5,162 nt of DNA. Origin: Paracoccaceae bacterium (GTDB taxonomy: Bacteria > Pseudomonadota > Alphaproteobacteria > Rhodobacterales > Rhodobacteraceae). Numbering within the stretch: position 1 is the stretch's first letter; each line of letters opens with the position of its first letter. The DNA lies in the NCBI GenBank assembly GCA_003565055.1, contig PXDM01000103.1:1-5162 (forward strand), in the 5' to 3' direction. Under the pieces are notes generated by a model. It was not told the origin of the DNA, ran no database searches, and was given only the letters and a program-made list of their open reading frames with translations. Both the position numbers and the translations under genes were made by a program. This document shows positions 1 through 5,162 of the stretch, piece by piece.

Positions 1-2
1 AT

Positions 3-218
3 TTCCGCGAGGCCCCGCCTGTGGACGAAGATCATCGCCAACAGGTCATCGCTGCGTTTCTCGATAAATTCTGCGATGACACCAAGCTCGAAATTGATCT
101 CAATGCCACCGATTGGGATGAGGCGCGGGTCGATATCCTGACTGAGCTCTATGAGCAGGACTGTGACACGATCAGCGCCCTGCCCGGCATCGAGCTGCTC
201 CAGCCGGTCGAGCTTTGA
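3..218 (+). CDS. C-terminal part of an unrecognised acidic protein (5' end outside window)
   Basis: The frame is open from base 3 to a TGA at 216-218, giving 71 residues that end in LLQPVEL. I do not recognise a family. The visible part is strongly acidic, with 18 Asp/Glu against very few Lys/Arg after the GTG at 21. It looks mainly helical, has two cysteines (about residues 18 and 48 counted from that GTG), and shows no membrane segment or signal peptide. A GTG at 21 is preceded by GAGG at 9-12 with an 8-base spacer, so a complete 65-residue protein starting there is possible. However, the reading frame stays open upstream to the window edge, which makes a truncated longer gene at least as likely. 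It converges on lysK with only 15 bases between the stop codons. Function unknown. Confidence 0.6.
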   Translation, partial: FREAPPVDEDHRQQVIAAFLDKFCDDTKLEIDLNATDWDEARVDILTELYEQDCDTISALPGIELLQPVEL

Positions 219-236
219 GCCCGCGCGGGCCGCTCA
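216..236. terminator. GC-rich inverted repeat between convergent stop codons, possible bidirectional terminator
   Basis: TGAGC at 216-220 is complementary to GCTCA at 232-236, and the interior (219-230) is itself a perfect 12-base palindrome, GCCCGCGCGGGC. The outer arms contain the TGA of the upstream + strand gene and the stop codon of lysK on the minus strand. Position between convergent genes and stem strength suggest transcript end formation in both directions. No run of T follows on either side, so it is not a classical intrinsic terminator. It may instead stabilise 3' ends or be chance in GC-rich DNA. Confidence 0.35.
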
Positions 237-1853
237 GCGCCCGAGCTTGCCCGCAAGGCCCTTCTCGATCAGCGCGACTGTCTCTGCCGCGCCATAGAGG
301 GCGATGAAACTGCCCCAGCGCGGCCCCTGTGATGCGCCCAGAAGCACCTCATAGAGCACCTTGAACCAGTCGCGCAGCCCCTCATAGCCATGCGCCTTTC
401 CCGTGTCGCGCACCACCGACATGAAGAGCTCATCGCCAAGGCTGTCGAACTCGGCCGCATAATCCGCAGGCACCGCCCCCGTCTCGGCAATCGCACGCAA
501 CCGCGCGGCCAGGTCTTCGAGCGCCGCGCGCTCGGGCTGCGTCGGGGCGCGGTAGATCAGCATCGGCGCCACGAAATCGTGGAAATAGCGCACCGCAAAG
601 CCCGCCGCCTGATCGAGATCGGGATGGGTCTCGGGCGCGGCATCGGGGGCATATTGGCGGATGAAGCCCCAGAGCGTGGCCTTGTCTTCGGCCCGCGCGA
701 CCGACACGAGGTTCAGCAGCAGCGCAAAGCCCACCACCATGCCGCTCGCCGGGGGCTGGCCGCGATGGATATGCCAGACCGGGTTTGCGACCTGTTGCTC
801 CGGCGTCTGATCAGGATAGGCGCGCAGTTGCTGGTGATATTCATCCACTGCTTTCGGGATCACATCCCAGCTCAGCCGCTTGGCCGTGCGCGGCTTGAGG
901 AACATGTAATAGCTCAGGCTCTCGGTTGAGGCATAGGTCAGCCATTCGTCGATGGTCAGCCCGTTGCCCTTCGACTTGCTGATCTTCTCGCCATTCTCGT
1001 CAAGGAACAGCTCATATACCATATGCTCGGGCTTGCGCCCGCCAAGGATCTCGCAGATGCGGTCATAGATCGGCGTGTTGGTCGAGTGATCCTTGCCATA
1101 CATCTCGAAATCGACGTCGAGCGCGGCCCAGCGCGCGCCGAAATCGGGCTTCCATTGCAGCTTCACATTGCCGCCCGTGACCGGCAACGTCCATTCGCGC
1201 CCGTCCTCATCGTCAAACGTGATCTCGCCCTTGGCCCCGTCCACATGTTTCATCGGCACATAAAGCACGCGGCCGGTTTCGGGGTGGATCGGCAGGAAGA
1301 TCGAATAGCTCTGCTGGCGCTCTTCGCGCAGCGACTTCAGCATCACGGCCATGACATCGTCATACCGTTCCGCCGCACGCAACAGAACCGGGTCGAACTG
1401 GCCGGATTTGTAGAACTCCGTGGCCGAGATGAACTCGTATTCAAACCCGAAGGTGTCGAGAAACGCCCGCAGACGGGCGTTGTTGTGATGCCCGAAGCTC
1501 TCATGCGTGCCGAACGGGTCGGGCACCGAGGTCAGCGGTTTTTGCAGATGCGCCGCAAGCGCCTCGGGGTCGGGCACATTCTCGGGCACTTTGCGCATGC
1601 CGTCCACATCATCCGAGAAGCAGATCAGCCGCGTCGGGATGTCGCTGATCGCCTCAAAGGCGCGGCGGATCATCGTCGTGCGCGCGACCTCGCCGAAGGT
1701 GCCGATATGGGGCAGGCCGGAGGGACCATAGCCCGTCTCGAACAGCACATAGCCCTTTTCCGGCGGCTTGCCCTTGTAGCGCGCGAGCAATTTGCGGGCC
1801 TCTTCAAAGGGCCAGGCTTTTGAACTGAGGGCCGCGTCGCGCAAGCTGGACAT
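234..1853 (-). CDS. lysK: Lysyl-tRNA synthetase, class I
   Basis: LysK activates lysine with ATP and attaches it to tRNA-Lys in the cytoplasm. The 539 residues match the usual size of the class I enzyme. Class I signatures are visible: a HIGH-type motif HIGT at residues 49-52 within GPSGLPHIGTFGEV, and a KMSKS-type motif KISKSKGNG at 290-298. Other features of the active-site domain are FSDDVDGMRKVP at 79-90 and FEMYGKDH at 249-256. The C-terminal third is helical, as expected for the anticodon-binding part. Class I LysRS is typical of archaea, spirochaetes and many alphaproteobacteria and is unrelated to the class II LysS of most bacteria. The ATG at 1853 is chosen because the next upstream in-frame ATG (1883) is followed by an in-frame TGA. 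The ribosome binding site is weak: AGAAG lies about 12 bases before the ATG. The gene is transcribed divergently from the TerB-like gene and convergently with the gene at the left edge. Confidence 0.97.
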   Translation of the reverse strand: MSSLRDAALSSKAWPFEEARKLLARYKGKPPEKGYVLFETGYGPSGLPHIGTFGEVARTTMIRRAFEAISDIPTRLICFSDDVDGMRKVPENVPDPEALAAHLQKPLTSVPDPFGTHESFGHHNNARLRAFLDTFGFEYEFISATEFYKSGQFDPVLLRAAERYDDVMAVMLKSLREERQQSYSIFLPIHPETGRVLYVPMKHVDGAKGEITFDDEDGREWTLPVTGGNVKLQWKPDFGARWAALDVDFEMYGKDHSTNTPIYDRICEILGGRKPEHMVYELFLDENGEKISKSKGNGLTIDEWLTYASTESLSYYMFLKPRTAKRLSWDVIPKAVDEYHQQLRAYPDQTPEQQVANPVWHIHRGQPPASGMVVGFALLLNLVSVARAEDKATLWGFIRQYAPDAAPETHPDLDQAAGFAVRYFHDFVAPMLIYRAPTQPERAALEDLAARLRAIAETGAVPADYAAEFDSLGDELFMSVVRDTGKAHGYEGLRDWFKVLYEVLLGASQGPRWGSFIALYGAAETVALIEKGLAGKLGR

Positions 1854-1862
1854 GGGGAAAGG

Positions 1863-1883
1863 TCACTTCTCTGTGGGGGTCAT
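1863..1883 (-). other. Six-codon upstream ORF (MTPTEK) ahead of lysK
   Basis: Reading the minus strand, an ATG at 1883-1881 opens a six-codon frame ending in AAG (Lys) and a TGA at 1865-1863. The stop lies 9 bases before the lysK ATG, in the same frame. Its last codons, GAG AAG, also supply the only purine-rich stretch that could serve as the lysK ribosome binding site. If the candidate promoter is right, this ATG would sit only a few bases from the transcript start, and I see no ribosome binding site for it. It may be coincidence. A translated leader coupled to lysK is speculative. Confidence 0.15.
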
Positions 1884-1896
1884 GTTGCAGACCCGC

Positions 1897-1925
1897 TTCC
1901 TATTGCCCCTGCCCGCCCGCGTCAA
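1897..1925 (-). promoter_or_regulatory. Candidate sigma70-type promoter of lysK
   Basis: On the minus strand TTGACG (1925-1920, five of six matches to the -35 consensus) is followed after exactly 17 bases by TAGGAA (1902-1897, three of six matches to the -10 consensus). A strong -35 with a loose -10 is common in high-GC alphaproteobacteria. Transcription would start near 1890, leaving a leader of about 36 bases before lysK. It overlaps the candidate promoter for the opposite gene. Confidence 0.4.
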
Positions 1926-1929
1926 TAAT
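1903..1929 (+). promoter_or_regulatory. Candidate promoter of the TerB-like gene and genes downstream
   Basis: TTGCCC at 1903-1908 (four of six matches to -35) and AATAAT at 1924-1929 (five of six to -10) are separated by 15 bases, shorter than the ideal 17. The start of transcription would be near 1936, about 26 bases before the ATG at 1962. The -10 overlaps the -35 of the lysK candidate promoter, and the -35 lies in its spacer. Confidence 0.3.
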
Positions 1930-1948
1930 CTGGCACGCAAACGCTAAT

Positions 1949-1953
1949 GAGGA
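1949..1953 (+). promoter_or_regulatory. Ribosome binding site that decides the TerB-like start
   Basis: GAGGA sits 8 bases before the ATG at 1962. An earlier in-frame ATG at 1947 overlaps this site and has no purine-rich stretch of its own at the right distance (the bases before it are CACGCAAACGCTA). This favours 1962. Confidence 0.6.
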
Positions 1954-1961
1954 CGCTCGCC

Positions 1962-2384
1962 ATGGTGCCACCCCCCAATTCTCTGTCAGCGCAGGATAGT
2001 CTGGTCGCGATCATGATCGCGGTCTCGGCGGCGGATCTGGAATTGCGCACGGCAGAACTGGTGGCGATCCAGACGCTGGTCAATCACCTGCCGGTCTTCG
2101 GCGATTACGATGCCGACCGCATCAAGACCGTCGCGCAGACGGTCTTTGATCTCTTCGAGGAAGAAGACGGGCTCGACGCGCTCTTCGGGCTGGTGCGCGA
2201 CAGCCTGCCGGAGCGGCTGGCGGAAACCGCCTATGCGCTGGCCTGCGACATCGCGGCGGCGGATGGCAGGCTTGATCAGAGCGAATTGCGCCTGCTCGAA
2301 GAAATTCGCCATGAACTGCGCATCGACAGGCTGCATGCGGCAGCCATTGAACGCGGCGCGCGCGCGCGGCATATGAAGCTCTGA
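1962..2384 (+). CDS. TerB-like (tellurite resistance TerB family) small helical protein
   Basis: A 140-residue, all-helical, acidic cytoplasmic protein with no signal peptide or membrane segment. Two similar halves are visible: residues 19-40 (IAVSAADLELRTAELVAIQT and on) and 96-117 (CDIAAADGRLDQSELRLLEE and on). The AAADGxLDxxEL pattern of the second half is typical of TerB-fold proteins, in which clustered acidic residues near helix ends are thought to bind a metal ion. The first half lacks the DG and has DLE. TerB was named for tellurite resistance, but most chromosomal single-gene homologues have no proven role, and no other ter genes (terC, terD, terE) are seen here, so tellurite resistance should not be assumed. 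The start at 1962 is chosen over 1947 because of the GAGGA site. It is the first gene of a + strand run, 52 bases ahead of the AI-2E gene, with no clear terminator between them. Confidence 0.8.
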   Translation: MVPPPNSLSAQDSLVAIMIAVSAADLELRTAELVAIQTLVNHLPVFGDYDADRIKTVAQTVFDLFEEEDGLDALFGLVRDSLPERLAETAYALACDIAAADGRLDQSELRLLEEIRHELRIDRLHAAAIERGARARHMKL

Positions 2385-2424
2385 GCCCCCGACAAGCCCC
2401 GGCCCATCCTGGCCATTGGCAGTG

Positions 2425-2429
2425 AAAGG
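2425..2429 (+). promoter_or_regulatory. Ribosome binding site that decides the AI-2E family start
   Basis: AAAGG lies 7 bases before the ATG at 2437. In-frame TTG (2416) and GTG (2422) codons further upstream would give a longer protein but have no comparable site in front, so ATG 2437 is preferred. Confidence 0.55.
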
Positions 2430-2436
2430 CGACAAG

Positions 2437-3507
2437 ATGGCCCCCGCGCCGAACGTGCAACTCCGCTACTGGGCCATCGCCGCGCTGGTGCTGGTCGCAC
2501 TCCTGTGGCTGCTCGGCCCCGCGCTCGCGCCTTTCATCACTGGGGCCGCGATTGCCTATTTCCTCAACCCGATGGTCACGCGGCTCATGGACCGGGGCCT
2601 GCCGCGCGCCATCGCGGTGAGTGTGATCATGCTCGGCGCGCTGGGTGCGATCTCGCTCGGCCTGTTGTTGCTTGTGCCTGCCGTGATCGGGCAGGCGCTG
2701 CAATTCTCGCAAGCCGCACCGGAGCTGCTGACGGATCTCTATAACCGGCTGACCTTCCGCTTCTCCGAACTCGCGCGGCTCGAAGAAGCGCTGAAAGCCT
2801 CGCTCGCCAATCTCGGCGAGGCGATCAGCGAGCGCGGGGCCGTGCTCGCCGAGGGGGTCTGGCGCTCGGTCTCGGGATTGGTCAGCATGATGGTGTTTCT
2901 GATCATCACCCCGGTCGTGGCGTTCTATCTGCTGCTGGACTGGCCGCGTTTCGTTGCCGGGGTCGATGACCTGCTGCCGCGCCCACATGCGCCGGTGATC
3001 CGGGGCCTTGCCTCCGAGATCGACGTCACCATTGCGGGCTTCGTGCGCGGACAGGTCACCGTCTGCCTGATCCTTGCGGCCTATTACGCGACGACGCTGG
3101 GGCTGGTGGGGCTGCAATTCGGCCTTGCGATCGGGGTCGTTGCGGGACTGATCTCCTTCATTCCCTATATCGGCGCGATCATCGGCGGTGTCTTGGCGAT
3201 TGGCGTGGCACTCTGGCAATTCTGGGGCATGCCTGCGAGCATCGGTCTGGTCGTGGTGATTTTCGCCGTCGGGCAAGTGCTCGAAGGCAATGTTCTGGTC
3301 CCGCGCATCGTCGGCAATTCCGTGCGGCTGCATCCGGTCTGGCTGCTTTTCGCGGTTTCGGTCTTCGGGATGCTCTTTGGCTTCACCGGCATGCTGATCG
3401 CTGTGCCGGTCGCGGCCTCGGTCGGGGTGCTGGTGCGCTTTGGCATGGCGCAGTATCTCCAGAGCACGCTCTATGACCCGAGCCCCCCCGAGGAGCGCAA
3501 GCCGTGA
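2437..3507 (+). CDS. AI-2E family transporter (PerM/TqsA-like membrane protein)
   Basis: A 356-residue inner-membrane protein of the AI-2E family, close to the usual length. Hydrophobic segments appear at about residues 12-46 (two), 59-83, 148-168, 205-262 (two to three), 266-282 and 300-336 (two). A soluble amphipathic stretch spans about 84-145, as usual in the family. Family signatures are present: FIPYIGAIIGG (241-251), NVLVPRIVGNSVRLHPVWLL (285-304), and GFTGMLIAVPVAA (315-327). Members include the quorum-signal exporter TqsA and sodium/proton antiporter-like proteins, so the substrate cannot be read from the sequence. I see nothing that ties it to AI-2. Its TGA (3505-3507) overlaps the start of hdaA, so the two are probably translationally coupled. 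An AI-2E gene directly before hdaA is, from memory, a recurring arrangement in Rhodobacterales. Confidence 0.93.
   Translation: MAPAPNVQLRYWAIAALVLVALLWLLGPALAPFITGAAIAYFLNPMVTRLMDRGLPRAIAVSVIMLGALGAISLGLLLLVPAVIGQALQFSQAAPELLTDLYNRLTFRFSELARLEEALKASLANLGEAISERGAVLAEGVWRSVSGLVSMMVFLIITPVVAFYLLLDWPRFVAGVDDLLPRPHAPVIRGLASEIDVTIAGFVRGQVTVCLILAAYYATTLGLVGLQFGLAIGVVAGLISFIPYIGAIIGGVLAIGVALWQFWGMPASIGLVVVIFAVGQVLEGNVLVPRIVGNSVRLHPVWLLFAVSVFGMLFGFTGMLIAVPVAASVGVLVRFGMAQYLQSTLYDPSPPEERKP
3490..3495 (+). promoter_or_regulatory. Ribosome binding site of hdaA inside the AI-2E gene
   Basis: GAGGAG lies 8 bases before GTG 3504 and 11 bases before ATG 3507, within the last codons of the AI-2E gene. The spacing favours GTG 3504, but ATG 3507, in a TGATG overlap, cannot be excluded. 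The two differ by a single residue. Confidence 0.6.
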
Positions 3508-4193
3508 TGCGTCGCCCCCGGCAGATGCCTATGCCGATGGACTTGCCGACAGATCACAGCCGCGCGCGTTTCGTGACCGCGCCGTGCAACGCGCAGGCCA
3601 TGGCGCTGATCGAGACGGCTGACTGGCCTGCGGGCAAGCTGGTTCTCACCGGGCCAGCCGGCGCGGGCAAGACGCATCTGCTGCATATTTGGGCAGATCA
3701 GCGCCAGGCCGCCCGGATCGCCCCGGAAGCGCTGGCGCAAGCCGATCTCGAAACGCTCGCCAAGCACGGGGCCGTCGCGATTGACGCGGCGGCGCGCGTG
3801 GCAGGCGATGCGCGGGCCGAAACGGCGCTGTTCCATCTCCATAACATGCTCGCGGAGCGCCGGGGCCAGCTTCTGCTCGCGGCCCGCACGCCTGTGCGCG
3901 ATTGGGGCATTGCCCTGCCAGATCTGCTTTCACGCCTGCAAGCCGCGCCGCATGTGGCGCTCGCGGCCCCGGATGACACGCTGCTCGCCGGGGTACTGGC
4001 CAAGCTCTTTGCCGACCGGCAAGTGGCCGTGTCCGAGAACCTGATCCCCTTTCTGCTGCCGCGCATGGAGCGCTCGCTTGACGCAGCCCAGCGCATTGTC
4101 GCGGCTCTCGACGCCGAGTCGTTGGCCCGCAAAGCGCCCATCACCCGCCAGCTTGCCGCAGATGTCATGCAGAAGTCACTCGATTTCGGCTAA
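3504..4193 (+). CDS. hdaA: HdaA, DnaA-related regulator of replication initiation
   Basis: A 229-residue protein corresponding to the AAA+ part of DnaA without the DNA-binding domain IV, as in Hda/HdaA. In this family the protein binds the DNA-loaded sliding clamp and stimulates ATP hydrolysis by DnaA, preventing re-initiation. Visible features: QMPMPM at residues 7-12, fitting the Q-L-x-L-P clamp-binding motif with Met for Leu; Walker A GPAGAGKT at 50-57; and Walker B AVAID at 90-94 followed by AAARVAGD, where E. coli Hda, as I recall it, has IDNIECIAGD. LPDLLSRL at 138-145 carries the expected arginine finger R144, and the sensor 2 region PRMERSLDAAQ at 186-196 carries R187 and R190. The N-terminal clamp motif needs the early start at 3504 or 3507; later ATGs at 3525-3537 would cut it. 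The gene overlaps the AI-2E gene and is probably co-transcribed. The polyphosphate kinase gene often found next in relatives is absent; a META-domain gene follows. Confidence 0.88.
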   Translation: MMRRPRQMPMPMDLPTDHSRARFVTAPCNAQAMALIETADWPAGKLVLTGPAGAGKTHLLHIWADQRQAARIAPEALAQADLETLAKHGAVAIDAAARVAGDARAETALFHLHNMLAERRGQLLLAARTPVRDWGIALPDLLSRLQAAPHVALAAPDDTLLAGVLAKLFADRQVAVSENLIPFLLPRMERSLDAAQRIVAALDAESLARKAPITRQLAADVMQKSLDFG

Positions 4194-4198
4194 ACTCA

Positions 4199-4225
4199 CG
4201 CCAGAGTTGCGCCGCGTGGCTGGCG
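4199..4225. other. Short inverted repeat after hdaA
   Basis: CGCCAG (4199-4204) and CTGGCG (4220-4225) form a perfect 6-base inverted repeat with a 15-base GC-rich loop, starting 5 bases after the hdaA stop. A second, alternative pair, CCGCG (4212-4216) and CGCGG (4231-4235), overlaps it and could not form at the same time. No T run follows, so termination is doubtful. It could be a partial terminator or an RNA-processing hairpin. I find no convincing promoter in the rest of the 87-base gap. Confidence 0.2.
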
Positions 4226-4266
4226 CGTGTCGCGGAGTTCTGCCAATATCGTTCCAAACACTTTTG

Positions 4267-4272
4267 AAAGGA
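4267..4272 (+). promoter_or_regulatory. Ribosome binding site that fixes a TTG start
   Basis: AAAGGA lies 8 bases before TTG 4281. The TTG opens a typical signal peptide, whereas the first in-frame ATG (4347) falls after the predicted cleavage site, so TTG is the start. Confidence 0.7.
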
Positions 4273-4280
4273 TCCCTGAT

Positions 4281-5162
4281 TTGCGCCTGCTGCCTGCCCT
4301 GTTCCTGCTCTTGCCCTTCTTACCGCTGACGGCCAAGGCCGAAGACATGCGAACCCTCTCCGGTGATATCATGGTCCTGGAGCGTATGGCGCTGCCCGAT
4401 GACACTGTGATGATCGTCGATCTGAGCGACGCGCGCGATATGGGTCTGGTCGATCTGCGCGAGATCACCGAAGGCCGCCAGAGCCCGTTTGCCTTCGAGA
4501 TTGAAGCGCCGCAAGACATGGATCTGGTGCTGCGCGTGGGGCTGAGCGCGGGCGAGGGCATGTTCTGGCTGAGCGAGCCCGCGCTGATCCCGGCGGGCAC
4601 AGACGATCTGTCGCTGGGCACGATCCGGGCGCTGCGCCTGCCGCATATGGGGGCCGCGGCGCTTCTGTCCTGTGGCAATACGCTTCTCGAAATCGGCATG
4701 CTCCCCGACACGCTTCGGCTGCGCATCAATGAGCAACTCCTCACGCTGGAGGCCCGGACCAGCGGCTCCGGCGCGCGCTACGTGGACCCTGACAATGCCG
4801 CGACCTCGGTGCATCTGCGCGAAGACAATGCGCTGGTGACCATCGACGGGGCGGAACTGTCCGAATGCCAGATCCTGCGGCCCGAGACGGATCTGACCTC
4901 CGGTGTCTGGAAGATCCGCACGATTGAAGACGCTCCGACGCTCTTTCCCTCGCGCACCGAGCTTGTCTTTTTCCCCGATGGCCGCGTGAGCGCCACGGTC
5001 GGCTGCAACCGGCTGATCGGCAGCTACAGCCGCCATGGCGGCATCCTGACCTTCGGGCGGCTCGCCATGACCATGATGGCCTGCCCCGAAGGCCTCGACC
5101 AGCAGGAAGCGCAGTTCACCGCCACTCTGCCGCGTGTCGACGGCGTGCGCTTCGACGCCGAG
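4281..5162 (+). CDS. Secreted YbaY/YscW-MliC-META three-module envelope protein (3' end outside window)
   Basis: The open frame runs 294 codons to the window end without a stop. Residues 1-20 are a signal peptide (MRLLPALFLLLPFLPLTAKA) with likely cleavage after AKA. There is no lipobox cysteine, so the product should be soluble in the periplasm. Residues 25-104 resemble the YbaY/YscW domain (LSGDIMVLERMALPDD, then a SPFAFEIEAP strand). Residues 128-197 resemble MliC, an inhibitor of C-type lysozyme: SCGN near 131, SGSGARY at 161-167 and SECQI at 194-198, with C131 and C196 placed to form the family disulfide. Residues 208 onward are a META/HslJ-like domain: GVWKI, ELVFFPDGRVSATVGCNRL (GCN at 241-243), LTFGRLAMTMMACPE with C268. 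Roughly 20-30 further residues are probably missing. The probable role is envelope protection, including lysozyme inhibition; this is inferred from the modules. Start is TTG with a good ribosome binding site. It lies 87 bases after hdaA and may have its own promoter. Confidence 0.85.
   Translation, partial: MRLLPALFLLLPFLPLTAKAEDMRTLSGDIMVLERMALPDDTVMIVDLSDARDMGLVDLREITEGRQSPFAFEIEAPQDMDLVLRVGLSAGEGMFWLSEPALIPAGTDDLSLGTIRALRLPHMGAAALLSCGNTLLEIGMLPDTLRLRINEQLLTLEARTSGSGARYVDPDNAATSVHLREDNALVTIDGAELSECQILRPETDLTSGVWKIRTIEDAPTLFPSRTELVFFPDGRVSATVGCNRLIGSYSRHGGILTFGRLAMTMMACPEGLDQQEAQFTATLPRVDGVRFDAE

Noticed and set aside
1023..1823. 266-codon + strand frame opposite lysK, and another at 390-929
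   Set aside because: Both are shadows of the lysK coding frame, rich in Arg/His/Leu, with no family motif.
1947..1961. ATG 1947 as the start of the TerB-like gene
   Set aside because: The GAGGA ribosome binding site overlaps this codon and is ideally spaced for ATG 1962 instead.
1962..2384. Tellurite resistance island
   Set aside because: Only one TerB-like gene is present, with no terC, terD, terE, terZ or mobile element nearby.
2122..3333. Long open frame (403 codons) on the minus strand opposite the AI-2E and TerB-like genes
   Set aside because: Its product is dominated by His, Arg, Asp and Gln without any recognisable fold, as expected of the complement of a GC-rich gene. The + strand carries a clear membrane-protein family there.
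3780..3810. Missing second acidic residue of the Walker B motif in HdaA as a sign of a dead ATPase
   Set aside because: E. coli Hda, as I recall it, also lacks it (IDN), and the IDxxxxxAGD pattern is shared, so this is normal for the family.
4207..4249. Promoter before the last gene using TTGCGC and CAATAT
   Set aside because: Matches are poor and the distance between the boxes does not fit a 16-18 base spacer.
4320..5036. 238-codon minus-strand frame opposite the last gene
   Set aside because: The + strand frame has a signal peptide, a ribosome binding site and three recognisable modules; the minus-strand product has none.
1..5162. CRISPR arrays, insertion sequences, attachment sites, tRNA or rRNA genes
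   Set aside because: No direct repeat series, transposase motifs, terminal repeats or structured RNA genes were found; the genes fill nearly the whole window.

Overview
The window is GC-rich chromosomal DNA with tightly packed genes. It most likely comes from an alphaproteobacterium, probably of the Rhodobacterales. The evidence is a class I lysyl-tRNA synthetase instead of the usual bacterial class II enzyme, a short HdaA-type DnaA homologue directly behind an AI-2E family membrane protein, and GC-rich codon choice throughout. The taxon is an inference from gene content, not from a marker comparison.

Layout: (1) Bases 1-218 hold the 3' end of an unrecognised acidic protein on the + strand. 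(2) It converges on lysK (minus strand, 234-1853) across only 15 bases, inside a GC-rich inverted repeat that contains both stop codons. (3) Bases 1854-1961 are a divergent control region between lysK and a TerB-like gene, with candidate promoters in both directions that overlap. (4) A + strand gene run follows: TerB-like protein (1962-2384), AI-2E family membrane protein (2437-3507) and hdaA (3504-4193), the last two overlapping at stop/start. (5) After an 87-base gap, a + strand gene starts from a TTG codon at 4281 and runs off the end. It encodes a secreted protein with three modules: YbaY/YscW-like, MliC-like lysozyme-inhibitor and META/HslJ-like.

How the genes fit together: LysK charges tRNA-Lys, and HdaA is expected to inactivate ATP-DnaA at the replisome after initiation. 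The AI-2E protein and the TerB-like protein have no firmly assigned roles. The last gene is probably an envelope-protection protein. I see no mobile element, CRISPR array, tRNA, rRNA or prophage signal. The most notable item is the three-module periplasmic protein at the right end. The rest is mostly ordinary core-genome content with a few regulatory details worth checking.
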